From contig NZ_MTQP01000069.1 of assembly GCF_001984175.1 (NCBI RefSeq), forward strand, positions 930,001-994,000: a DNA stretch of 64,000 nucleotides. The letters are read 5' to 3'. The stretch comes from Saccharothrix sp. ALI-22-I. Its GTDB lineage: Bacteria > Actinomycetota > Actinomycetes > Mycobacteriales > Pseudonocardiaceae. Every line of letters starts with the position of its first letter. The first letter of the stretch is position 1. Positions 1 through 7,628 of this stretch are shown piece by piece. The position numbers and the translations under genes were made by a program. Under the pieces are notes generated by a model. That model worked only from the letters and a program-made list of their open reading frames with translations, was not told where the DNA came from and searched no databases.

Positions 1-266
1 GGGCGCTGCTCCAGGGCGAGTCGTCGGTGGCCTGCCTCGCCGAACTGGCGGGCGCGGCGCCGACCGCGGTGAGCCAGCACCTGGCCAAGTTGCGCCTCGC
101 GGGGCTGGTGAAGGGGCGGCGGGAAGGCACGTTCGTCTACTACTCCGCCGCCAACGACCACGTGAAATCCCTGCTGGCACAAGCACTTTTCCACGCCGAT
201 CACGTCGACCGGGGCATCCCGCCGGCCGACGACGCCGAGCAGGAGGTCGCGCACCACAAGCGTTGA
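1..266 (+). CDS. ArsR/SmtB-family metal-sensing repressor (5' end cut)
   Basis: C-terminal part of a winged-helix ArsR repressor. The gene runs in from before the window and is read from base 3. Residues about 20-47 give the recognition helix and wing (AVSQHLAKLRLAGLV, then GRREGTFVYYS). The following helix has the alpha-5 metal-site pattern of CzrA/NmtR sensors: H53, H64 and H67 of the visible part line up with the three conserved histidines, while the usual aspartate two residues before the first one is N51. There is no cysteine site of the ArsR or CadC type, although C11 is present. Known family role: dissociates from its operator when Zn, Ni or Co binds. The target gene is not visible, being probably upstream. 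The metal assignment is inference; the family is secure. Confidence 0.9.
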   Translation, partial: ALLQGESSVACLAELAGAAPTAVSQHLAKLRLAGLVKGRREGTFVYYSAANDHVKSLLAQALFHADHVDRGIPPADDAEQEVAHHKR

Positions 267-380
267 CAAGCGTTGACGAGCACCACGGCGGGTTCACCCT
301 TACGTCGCAATGCTTTCGGCATATCAGTGCTGTTCAGCGGGTATCCCCACGTCCCCAGTCGGTTCAACGAGGAGCAGGAC

Positions 381-416
381 ATGGGCACCTCCACACCCTC
401 TGACGGGAGGTCGTGA
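381..416 (+). CDS. 11-codon leader peptide coupled to the next ORF
   Basis: ATG preceded by GAGGAGCAGGAC, which contains a good AGGAG ribosome-binding site. It encodes MGTSTPSDGRS and then TGA. The stop overlaps the next start codon as TGATG, the classic arrangement for translational coupling. It is too short for homology to say anything. It could be a genuine leader that loads ribosomes onto the 59-aa ORF. Function unknown. Confidence 0.4.
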   Translation: MGTSTPSDGRS

Positions 417-595
417 TGGCACAGTCGCGGGACCTGATCGACATCCGCAGCGGAGATCTGTTCCACCAACCCACCCCCTACGGCCTGGTGTACCCGACGT
501 GCACGGCGGACGGTTCGGCGCCGCCCAGCCAGCGCGGCCGGACCTGGGAACACCTGACCGCCTCCGGTCGTGACCTCCGGCCGGTCGGCCGGTGA
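416..595 (+). CDS. 59-aa small protein of unknown function
   Basis: ATG at 416 overlaps the stop of the 11-codon ORF (TGATG) and lies 5 bases after GGGAGG, which sits inside that ORF. The peptide begins MAQSRDLIDIRSGDLF, has a proline- and threonine-rich middle with a single cysteine (PYGLVYPTCTADG) and ends in a basic SGRDLRPVGR tail. There is no signal peptide or membrane segment. A 14-bp terminator hairpin follows at 616-647, so this looks like a complete small transcription unit. No modification enzymes lie beside it, so a peptide natural product is possible but unsupported. Confidence 0.5.
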   Translation: MAQSRDLIDIRSGDLFHQPTPYGLVYPTCTADGSAPPSQRGRTWEHLTASGRDLRPVGR

Positions 596-615
596 CGGCC
601 GGCGGATTTCCGCCG

Positions 616-647
616 ACGGGGCCGCGGGCAATCGCCTGCGGCCCCGT
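616..647. terminator. Strong hairpin terminator after the 59-aa ORF
   Basis: Perfect 14-bp stem apart from one G-T pair: ACGGGGCCGCGGGC (616-629) pairs with GCCTGCGGCCCCGT (634-647) around the loop AATC. TCTCG follows on the plus strand. It lies between the small ORF and the GNAT gene. Confidence 0.8.
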
Positions 648-736
648 TCTCGTCCGGAGACCTTGTCCGGAGACGAAAACCGCACGACCCGCTCGTACCG
701 ACGCCGATACCGTGACCGCTCCGACAAGGGGGCGAA

Positions 737-1753
737 GTGACGGTGGAGTTGTTCGACCCGCGCCGGGCGGACGCAGCGGATCTGGCCGGGTACTACCGGG
801 TGGTGAGGGCGAGTCACCTCGTGGACGAGCCGGACGGGGCGGACCAGCCGGTGCCGACCTACGAGGATGTGGTGGAGCGGTTGCGCAACCCGTTCCCCGG
901 CGTCGGTCCGGCCGGGCACTGGGTGGTGCGGGACGGGACCGGGATCGTGGCGTTCGGGTACGCGCGGTTCCCCGAGGCGGAGAACAGTCACATCGCGGTG
1001 GCCACGGTGGTGGTCCACCCGGAGTCCCGCCGGCGGGGCGTCGGCACGCGGGTACTTCGGGCGATGCTGCCGGATTTCCGGGAACGCGGACGCACCGTGA
1101 TCGAGGACTGGCGGCTCGTGGAGGGCGGTCCGGCGGCGAAGTGGGCGCACGGGCTGGGGTTCAAGACCGTGCGGGCGCTGGCCGTGCAGGCGTTGACGGT
1201 CGCCGAGGCGGATCGGACGCGGTGGCCGGAAGGTCTGCCCGAGGGGTACCGGGTCGAGCGTTGGGTCGGTGAGGCACCGGAGGAGATCGTCGCGTCCTAC
1301 GCCGCCGCGCGGAGCGCGATCCACGACGCGCCAACGGGGACGACCGAGTTTCGGAGTCCTGAGTGGACGGTCGAGGAGGTCCGTGAGACCGAAGCCGGAC
1401 TAAGGCGCGAAAACGTGGAGCAGCGCGTGGTGGTGGCCGTGGACGAGGTCACCGGTGAGGTCGCCGGGTTGACGGAGGTGGTGCTGCTGCCGCACGGGCC
1501 GCGGACGTCACATCAAGGGGACACGGCGGTGCTCGCCGCGCATCGGGGTCACGGGCTGGGATTGGGTCTCAAGGGCGTGATGGCGCACTGGCTGGTGGCC
1601 GACCACCCGGATCTGGAGCGGATGGAGACGGTCACCAGCGCCGACAACGAGCACATGATCCGGGTCAACCACCGGTTCGGCCTCGCCACGGTGCGCACCG
1701 AACTCGTGGTCGCCCACGACATCGAGACCCTGCAAACCCGCCTCACCGACTAG
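737..1753 (+). CDS. Tandem GNAT N-acetyltransferase
   Basis: 338 aa with two GNAT folds in one chain. The N-terminal domain (about 1-165) has the acetyl-CoA signature VVHPESRRRGVGTRVLRAM near residues 93-111, with the R/Q-x-x-G-x-G/A loop as RRGVG. The C-terminal domain (about 170-338) has AAHRGHGLGLGLKGVMAHW around 269-286 and the typical asparagine-rich end ADNEHMIRVNHRFGL. Both domains look potentially active. The GTG start at 737 follows GGGGGCGAA closely. The acceptor substrate cannot be read from the sequence; such tandem enzymes act on aminoglycosides, mycothiol precursors or peptides. It stands alone, between a terminator and a decayed gene. Confidence 0.88.
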   Translation: MTVELFDPRRADAADLAGYYRVVRASHLVDEPDGADQPVPTYEDVVERLRNPFPGVGPAGHWVVRDGTGIVAFGYARFPEAENSHIAVATVVVHPESRRRGVGTRVLRAMLPDFRERGRTVIEDWRLVEGGPAAKWAHGLGFKTVRALAVQALTVAEADRTRWPEGLPEGYRVERWVGEAPEEIVASYAAARSAIHDAPTGTTEFRSPEWTVEEVRETEAGLRRENVEQRVVVAVDEVTGEVAGLTEVVLLPHGPRTSHQGDTAVLAAHRGHGLGLGLKGVMAHWLVADHPDLERMETVTSADNEHMIRVNHRFGLATVRTELVVAHDIETLQTRLTD

Positions 1754-1754
1754 A

Positions 1755-1945
1755 CGGCCGCCGCCGTCGCCCGGTGCAGGTACCAGTCGCAGGTACCAGT
1801 CGGGCGCCGGGTCCACGGCAGCGGAGGCCGGGGTGTCGGTGTCGTCCAGCAGCGCCTCCGCCAACCGCGTCATCGGCACGACCCGCCCGTTTCGGAACCG
1901 AGCACGGCCAGAACGCACCGCAACCGCAGGTCAGGGCACAGGTTG
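1755..1945 (-). pseudogene. Remnant of a SARP/AfsR-type winged-helix regulator
   Basis: On the minus strand two adjacent frames together recall the start of a SARP DNA-binding domain: LRCVLAVLGSETG in one frame, then GRVVPMTRLAEALL and DDTDTPASA in another. Functional SARPs read roughly LLALLALRAGRVVPVDRLVEALWGDDPPASAR. A frameshift separates the two parts and nothing of the rest of the protein (bacterial transcriptional activation domain) remains. A 12-bp direct duplication, GGTACCAGTCGC/GGTACCAGTCGG, sits at the truncated end. Similarity is by eye only. Confidence 0.35.
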
Positions 1946-1979
1946 GCCGGCTGTCCGGACGGTGTCCCGGACAGCCGGC
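1946..1979. terminator. Hairpin terminator
   Basis: Perfect 13-bp inverted repeat: GCCGGCTGTCCGG (1946-1958) and CCGGACAGCCGGC (1967-1979) with an 8-base loop. It lies just downstream of the DUF6292 gene on the minus strand and could also stop transcription arriving from the GNAT side. Confidence 0.75.
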
Positions 1980-1992
1980 GGCTGATGACCCG

Positions 1993-2346
1993 TCAGCGGG
2001 CGGTCAGCAGTTCGTCGTCGGGCACCAGGTCCAGTTCCTCCACCCACTGCGCCACCGCCTCGGGCTGCGGCCGCACCGGGCCGCGCAGCCGGGCCAGCAC
2101 GAACGGCGGTTCGGCGCTGTCGCTCTCCACGGCGACCGACCAGCCGCTGTCCTCGTCCCACAGCAGCGCCACGTCCCGGTCCGCGAACCCGGGCAGGTGG
2201 CCGTCCACCGCGAGGTAGGCGGTCAGGCAAGGGCCGTCCGCCTGCACGCACGAGCACTCGCCGCTGAACCCTAGCGCGCGCGTCACCTCCGAGACGTAGG
2301 CGAGCAGCCCGCGCACCGCGTTGTCGTCCTCGAAATCCCACTCCAC
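1993..2346 (-). CDS. DUF6292-family protein
   Basis: 117-aa acidic cytoplasmic protein. The order of motifs matches the actinobacterial DUF6292 family as I know it: a helix LRG-x-x-AYV-x-EVTRALG type segment (11-27), an AYLAVDGHLPGFADRDVALLWDEDSGW core (about 43-69), and a LARLRGPVRPQPEAVAQWVEEL tail. The function of the family is unknown; members often lie near regulators in Pseudonocardiaceae and Streptomyces. Two cysteines (C31, C33) sit in the first loop, with a third at C40. It ends at a strong terminator and appears monocistronic. Confidence 0.7.
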   Translation of the reverse strand: MEWDFEDDNAVRGLLAYVSEVTRALGFSGECSCVQADGPCLTAYLAVDGHLPGFADRDVALLWDEDSGWSVAVESDSAEPPFVLARLRGPVRPQPEAVAQWVEELDLVPDDELLTAR

Positions 2347-2434
2347 TACGCACCACCGCCCTGTCCCCGCCTGCCCCGGACCGCGCGCGACCGCTCGGCG
2401 CGGTCCGGGGTAACCCGATTGGGGACGTTTAAAC

Positions 2435-2454
2435 CCGGAAGTCCGGTTTTCCGG
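2435..2454 (-). terminator. Small hairpin after the 175-aa secreted protein gene
   Basis: CCGGAA (2435-2440) and TTCCGG (2449-2454) form a 6-bp stem. On the minus strand it is followed by GTTTAAACG, giving a short U-run. It is placed a few bases past the stop of the gene ending at 2462. Confidence 0.45.
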
Positions 2455-2461
2455 ATTCAGG

Positions 2462-2989
2462 CTAAGGGCGGGGTGTGCGGACCGCGACCTGGGCGATGTC
2501 GTCGAGGTATTCGGCGGTGAACCCGCCGGTCACCAGTTCCGTCTCGGCGATCACGACGGTCACGCCGTCGAGCGTGTCCGAGTCGTAGTTGTGCGCGGTG
2601 AACGGCACGTCCCTGATCTGGAGCAACGATCCCGACAGGGGGGTGATGTCACCGGTGCCGTGGATGTCCTCGACCCGTTTGAACTCGCGTGCCTTGGCGC
2701 GGTCGTCGAACTCGATCCAGGCGACGAACACCACGATCGTGCCGCCCTCGTCGTCGGTGAGGGTGAACAGCATCCGGTCGAGCGCGACGCACGGCGTGGC
2801 CGTCAGCAGCTGCTGGACCTGGGAGAACGCGTGGGGCGCGCACTCGCCGTCCGCACGGGTCACCCGGTCCACCACGCGCAGGCCGGTGTCGTCCCAGATG
2901 TCGTCCGGGTCGGGCACGGTCAGTCCGCCCGCGCCCGCGGCGAGCGCGCCGGCCAGCGCCGCGGCCGCGATCACCCCGCCGGTTCCCAC
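2462..2989 (-). CDS. Secreted or membrane-anchored protein of unknown function
   Basis: 175 aa. GTG start at 2989 sits just after a purine-rich GGAGGAGGCGG. The N-terminus (about 3-23) is a run of Ala, Gly, Val and Leu that resembles a signal sequence but lacks a charged n-region; the upstream codons encode RRRRRL in frame but have no start codon. The mature part has three cysteine or paired features (C51, C67) and an alternating beta pattern, for example TIVVFVAWIEFDD near 83-95, with no catalytic motif I can name. It resembles the many small actinobacterial exported proteins of unknown role. Monocistronic. Confidence 0.65.
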   Translation of the reverse strand: MGTGGVIAAAALAGALAAGAGGLTVPDPDDIWDDTGLRVVDRVTRADGECAPHAFSQVQQLLTATPCVALDRMLFTLTDDEGGTIVVFVAWIEFDDRAKAREFKRVEDIHGTGDITPLSGSLLQIRDVPFTAHNYDSDTLDGVTVVIAETELVTGGFTAEYLDDIAQVAVRTPRP

Positions 2990-3089
2990 AAGCCGCCTCC
3001 TCCGCCGCCGGGCACCTCTCCCCCACTGGTACCCGGTTCGACGGTAACTCCCACCCGTCGGCTGCCGACAGGGTCGGGAGCCGAACGTT

Positions 3090-3944
3090 TCAGGACCCGA
3101 ACGCCCTGATCACCGCCGCCATGTCCTCGCTGCCTTGTGACTGCCGGGCGGCGGTCCGGTAGAAGTCTTCGAGCACGCGCATGAGCCGGTCGTCGGTGCC
3201 AGCCGCGGCCATCGCGGCCACGATCAGCTCGGTGTCCTTGGCCGCGCCGTCGACACCGAACGACGGCGGGAACTCGCCGTCGATCATGAGACGGCCCTTG
3301 ACCTGCGCGTAGATGCTGTCGACCGGGCCGCCGGCGATGGCTTCGAGGAACGCGTCGGGGTCCAGGCCGAGGCCGCGGGTCAGCGCTACGGCCTGGGCTG
3401 CGGCGGCGGTGATCGACAGCACCCACGAGTTGGTGGCCAGCTTGAGCCGCTGCCCGTCGGCCGGGCGTTCGCCCGCCCACACCGTGCGGACGCCGATGGC
3501 GTCGAACGCCGGCGCGACGGCCGCGCGCAGGTCGGTCGGTCCGGCCGCGAGGACGGTCAGCTTGCCCTCCTCGGCCGGTGTGCGGGTGCCGAGGACCGGC
3601 GCGTCCACGTACGCCACGCCGTGCTTGGCGGCGAGTTCCGCGAGCCGTTCGCCGCCGTCGAGGCCGACGGTGCCGCACTGCGCCCACACCGCGCCTTCCT
3701 TGACCGCCGGCAGCGCCTCGGCCATCACCTCGGCGGTCGCGTCGGCGTCGAACAGCATGGTGAGCACGATGTCGGCCTCGGCGACAGCGCTCTTCGGGTC
3801 GTCGGCGACAACGGCGCCGTCGTCGGCGAGCGGGCGCGCCTTGGCCGCGCTCCGGTTCCACACCACCACGTCCAGCCCGGCCCGCAGCAGACTGCGCGCC
3901 ATGCCGGCACCCATCAGACCCGTTCCCAGCACCACGACCACCAT
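3090..3944 (-). CDS. NAD(P)-dependent beta-hydroxyacid dehydrogenase-like reductase
   Basis: 284 aa. The 3-hydroxyisobutyrate/6-phosphogluconate dehydrogenase fold is clear. A Rossmann start VVVVLGTGLMGAGMARSLL (residues 2-20) carries GxGxMGxxMA, VDAPVLGTRTPAEEGKLTVLAAG is the substrate-binding motif, and DGQRLKLATNSW holds the catalytic lysine. The second, all-helical domain follows. These enzymes oxidise beta-hydroxyacids or, as imine reductases, reduce imines; the sequence does not choose between them. ATG at 3944 is preferred over an upstream in-frame start because it follows GGAGCCC and begins directly with the nucleotide-binding strand. It may share a promoter region with the short membrane protein upstream. 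Confidence 0.85.
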   Translation of the reverse strand: MVVVVLGTGLMGAGMARSLLRAGLDVVVWNRSAAKARPLADDGAVVADDPKSAVAEADIVLTMLFDADATAEVMAEALPAVKEGAVWAQCGTVGLDGGERLAELAAKHGVAYVDAPVLGTRTPAEEGKLTVLAAGPTDLRAAVAPAFDAIGVRTVWAGERPADGQRLKLATNSWVLSITAAAAQAVALTRGLGLDPDAFLEAIAGGPVDSIYAQVKGRLMIDGEFPPSFGVDGAAKDTELIVAAMAAAGTDDRLMRVLEDFYRTAARQSQGSEDMAAVIRAFGS

Positions 3945-3987
3945 GGGCTCCAAGATCCCACCGCCGGCCGGCCGCCGCATCACGGGG

Positions 3988-4134
3988 TCAGGGCCGGTCG
4001 ACGCGGGCGTGCAGCCGTTCGCGGATCTCGTCGGGGGTGTAGGCGCGGCGTTTGCGCTCCGCGCGCGCGATCACCACACCTGTCGCCGCGACACCCGCGA
4101 CACCGGCCAGGCCGAGCAGCTTCCACCAGCGCAT
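3988..4134 (-). CDS. 48-aa single-pass membrane protein
   Basis: ATG at 4134 and TGA at 3988-3990. The start MRWWKLLGLAGVAGVAATG gives one membrane helix (about 5-22), followed by a basic stretch ARAERKRR and an amphipathic tail YTPDEIRERLHARVDRP. The composition, a clean hydrophobic segment with a following charged tail, and its placement argue for a real gene even though it is short. It is divergent from the papain-like gene at 4152, with only 17 bases between the two starts. Similar small anchored proteins occur widely in actinobacteria with unknown roles. Confidence 0.7.
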   Translation of the reverse strand: MRWWKLLGLAGVAGVAATGVVIARAERKRRAYTPDEIRERLHARVDRP

Positions 4135-4151
4135 CTGCCTAGGCTACCCGG

Positions 4152-4784
4152 ATGGCTGGAACGAAGATCGGTCTGGACGAAGCGGTCGAGCTGACCCGCA
4201 CCGGTGACGTGTGGCTGTTCCGCGGCACCTCGGTGGCCGACCGCGCGATCCGGGTGACCACCAACAGCCCGGTCAACCACGTGGGCATGACCGTGGCCGT
4301 CGAGGACCTGCCGCCGCTGATGTGGCACGCCGAACTGGGCCGCTCCCTGCCGGACGTGTGGACCGGCACCCACCACCGCGGGGTGCAGCTGCACGACCTG
4401 CGCGAGGCGGTGCTGGTGTGGGCGCGCAAGTACGGGCAGCGGGCGTGGCTGCGACAACTGGACCGTGCGACGACCCGTGAGGAGGACGACGCGGTGCTCA
4501 AGACGGTGGCGCGGCTCAACGGCACGCCGTTCCCGTCCACCGCGCGGCTCGCGACGAGGTGGTTGCGCGGCCGGCTGCCGAACCTGCGCAAGGCGACCGA
4601 GACCACGCTGGAGACCGCGTACTGCGCGGAGGTCGTGGCCGTGACGTACGAGGCGATGGGCCTGCTGCCCGCCGGCCGCCGCGCCAACTGGTACGACCCG
4701 GGCCGGTTCTGGAGCGGTGACGAACTGGACCTGCTGGGCGACGCGCGGTTGGGCGAGGAGATCGCGGTGGAGATCCCGGACTGA
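4152..4784 (+). CDS. YiiX-like permuted NlpC/P60 (papain-fold) protein
   Basis: 210 aa. The sequence has the circularly permuted papain-fold layout seen in YiiX and LRAT-type proteins. An N-terminal GDVWLFRG segment leads to H43 in NSPVNHVGMTV, and the putative nucleophile C158 lies near the C-terminus in AYCAEVVAVTYEAMGL. Such proteins are amidases, acyltransferases or peptidases; substrate unknown. There is no signal peptide, so it probably acts in the cytoplasm. The start is well fixed because only about 17 bases separate it from the divergent 48-aa gene, so the two promoters must overlap. Confidence 0.72.
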   Translation: MAGTKIGLDEAVELTRTGDVWLFRGTSVADRAIRVTTNSPVNHVGMTVAVEDLPPLMWHAELGRSLPDVWTGTHHRGVQLHDLREAVLVWARKYGQRAWLRQLDRATTREEDDAVLKTVARLNGTPFPSTARLATRWLRGRLPNLRKATETTLETAYCAEVVAVTYEAMGLLPAGRRANWYDPGRFWSGDELDLLGDARLGEEIAVEIPD

Positions 4785-4890
4785 TTTCGTTTGCGGCCGG
4801 TGGGCGGGACACCCCTGTCCTCGCCGCTTTCGCCGACGCCTTCGGCAAAAACGGGCGTGGGGATCGGCTTGTCGCCCTAACATCCGATCG

Positions 4891-5823
4891 GTGACCAAGG
4901 GTTCGAGCGTGGCGTTGGTGGCGGTCCTGCTGGCCGGGTGTGCGGCCGAGGCGGACGTGCCGCAATCGCCGCCGGCGACCGGGCTGCTCGGCGCGCTGGC
5001 GGGTGCGCGGGCCACCGACGAGTCGTCCCTGCTGGTCGAGTACGGCGACGTGGCGGCCGTCCGGGTGCTGCTGGAGAAGGACGCCGAGCGCTTCCGCGCC
5101 TTGCAGGGCTACGGGTACTCCGACCTGGCCTCGTACGGCGCGGTGCTTCCCGACCTGGTCGGGTTCGATCCGACGCGGGCCACGACGGCGTTGCGGGTGG
5201 GGCAGCCGCCGACGTGGGCCGCGGTGCTGCGCATGGACGTCGACGTGGCGGCGGTGGACGCCAAGTTCGCCGCGCTGGGCGGGCGGCGTGCCGATCCGGG
5301 CACTTGGACCACCGGTGAGGACGGCGAGATCACGGCGGACGGGGCGTTGGCGCGGGCCGGGCTCGTGTCCGGGTTCCAGCAGGTGCGCGTGGAGGCGGGA
5401 GCGGTGGTCCACGCCACCACCGCCGAGGCGTTGAAGTGGATCACCGAGCCCTCGGAGGACCAGTCGCTGGCCGCGGACCCCATGATCGGGGAACTGGCCC
5501 GGTGCCTCGGTGAGGTGTCGGCGGCGTTGATCAGCAGGCCGAAGAGCGGACTGCCGGTGGCGGCGGGCGTGCGCACGACGCCGGCCGGTGAGAGCACCGA
5601 AGTCGTGTGCGTGCCCGACGAGAACCCCAACGCGCTCAAGGATCTCGTGCGGACCAACCTCGAAGGCCCGACGTGGGCGGCGACCCTGCCCGGTGCGACG
5701 GTCGAGCAGCCCGCCGACCAGACCGGCGTGGTGCGGGTGCTCGCGCCGAACGCACCGGACGTGCGCGTCGGTCGGGTGCTGGAGGCGTTCCAGCGCGGTG
5801 AACTGACGGCGCTGTTCAGCTAA
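4891..5823 (+). CDS. Lipoprotein of unknown function
   Basis: 310 aa from GTG at 4891. The N-terminus MTKGSSVALVAVLLAGCAAE has a hydrophobic stretch and a lipobox LAGC with the lipidated cysteine at residue 17. The mature protein has a long alternating alpha/beta pattern, with conserved-looking phrases YGDVAAVRVLLEKDAERF and QGYGYSDLASYGAVLPDLVGFDP. No enzyme motif was recognised. A longer in-frame extension upstream to 4717 is rejected because it would overlap the previous gene and push the lipobox deep into the chain. It converges on the ABC permease gene with only 7 bases between stops. Confidence 0.75.
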   Translation: MTKGSSVALVAVLLAGCAAEADVPQSPPATGLLGALAGARATDESSLLVEYGDVAAVRVLLEKDAERFRALQGYGYSDLASYGAVLPDLVGFDPTRATTALRVGQPPTWAAVLRMDVDVAAVDAKFAALGGRRADPGTWTTGEDGEITADGALARAGLVSGFQQVRVEAGAVVHATTAEALKWITEPSEDQSLAADPMIGELARCLGEVSAALISRPKSGLPVAAGVRTTPAGESTEVVCVPDENPNALKDLVRTNLEGPTWAATLPGATVEQPADQTGVVRVLAPNAPDVRVGRVLEAFQRGELTALFS

Positions 5824-5830
5824 GCCCTGC

Positions 5831-6678
5831 TCAGCTGAGGCGCTGTGCCACTTGTTCGCGGCGGGCCGCGACCGAGGAGCCCGATTCACGGCGGGCCATG
5901 CGGCGCAGCACCACGGGCGCCAGCACGAAACCGACGACGGCCCAGGCGCCGAGCGCGATCACGGTTTCCAGGTGTCGCCACGAGCCGCCGATCTCCGCGA
6001 CCGCGAGGGCGTCCGGCAGCAGGGCCGACCGGAGGCCGAGTCCCAGCCAGTACAGCGGGAACGCCTGGCCGACCCACTGCAACCAGCCGGGCAGCGCGGT
6101 GATCGGGTAGAACACGCCCGACACCACCACCAGGCCCATGATCAGCAGGGTCACGAAACCGAGGCTCTGGGTGTTGCCGAACACCGCGCCCAGGATCACG
6201 CCGATCGGCAGGGTGGCGAGCAGTCCCAGCACCAGCACCCAGGCCGATGTCAGCCACGTCGACGCCCGGCCCGGTTCCAGGCCGTCGAACAGGAACAGCG
6301 CCGGGACCAGCACGAGCGCCAGCACGGCGACCGTCAGCGCCGCCTTGCCCAGCACCTTGCCGACGACGTAGGCGAGCACGCCGTTCGGGGTGGCCTTCGC
6401 GCGCAGCAGCGTGCCGTCCTCGCGGTCCATGGTCAGCGCCATCGCCAAGCTCATCAGGCCGGTGAACACGGCGTTCATCGCGAGGATGCCGGGCACCGCC
6501 TGCGCGCCGAGCGGGAAGTCCACGCCCGGTACCGCGCCGTCACCGAACGCGTACATCACCACCAGCGCGACCACCGGCAGCCACAGCCAGCCGATCAGCT
6601 CGCCCGCGTTGGTCATGGTCTGGCCGAACTCGATCCGTCCACGCCGCACGCCGGCGCGCACGGCCACCGCCCGGGGGT

Positions 6679-6682
<4 letters not shown>
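5831..6682 (-). CDS. ABC-2 type permease (drug/daunorubicin exporter class)
   Basis: 283 aa, membrane partner of the ATPase at 6679-7545. The GTG start overlaps that gene's stop as GTGA. About six membrane segments are visible, including IGWLWLPVVALVVMYAF, VGKVLGKAALTVAVLALVLVPALFLF, TLLIMGLVVVSGVFYPITALPGW (the characteristic ABC-2 signature region around residues 190-215) and the last helix ALGAWAVVGFVLAPVVLRR. The short loop with MDREDGTLLRAKATP is typical of DrrB-like exporters. Probable role: efflux of a hydrophobic compound or lipid; substrate not readable. Confidence 0.88.
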
Positions 6683-7545
<863 letters not shown>

Positions 7546-7548
7546 GCC

Positions 7549-7566
7549 TTCAACCGTATCGTTGAA
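7549..7566. promoter_or_regulatory. Operator-like palindrome TTCAAC-N6-GTTGAA
   Basis: TTCAACCGTATCGTTGAA has perfect 6-bp arms with a 6-bp spacer and lies between the ABC ATPase start (7545) and the preceding gene. A second, imperfect copy, TTCAA-N7-TTGAA, is at 7628-7644, across the stop codon of the serine hydrolase gene. The size suits a TetR- or PadR-like dimer. Confidence 0.5.
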
Positions 7567-7628
7567 GTATCAGTTGAGACTTTTAGCGGAGTGGCTCGGA
7601 GCTATCTGGGATGGATTCCGCGCAACCT

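Noticed and set aside
416..595. Lanthipeptide or lasso-peptide precursor
   Set aside because: Only one cysteine, no clear leader-core border, and no modification enzyme next to it.
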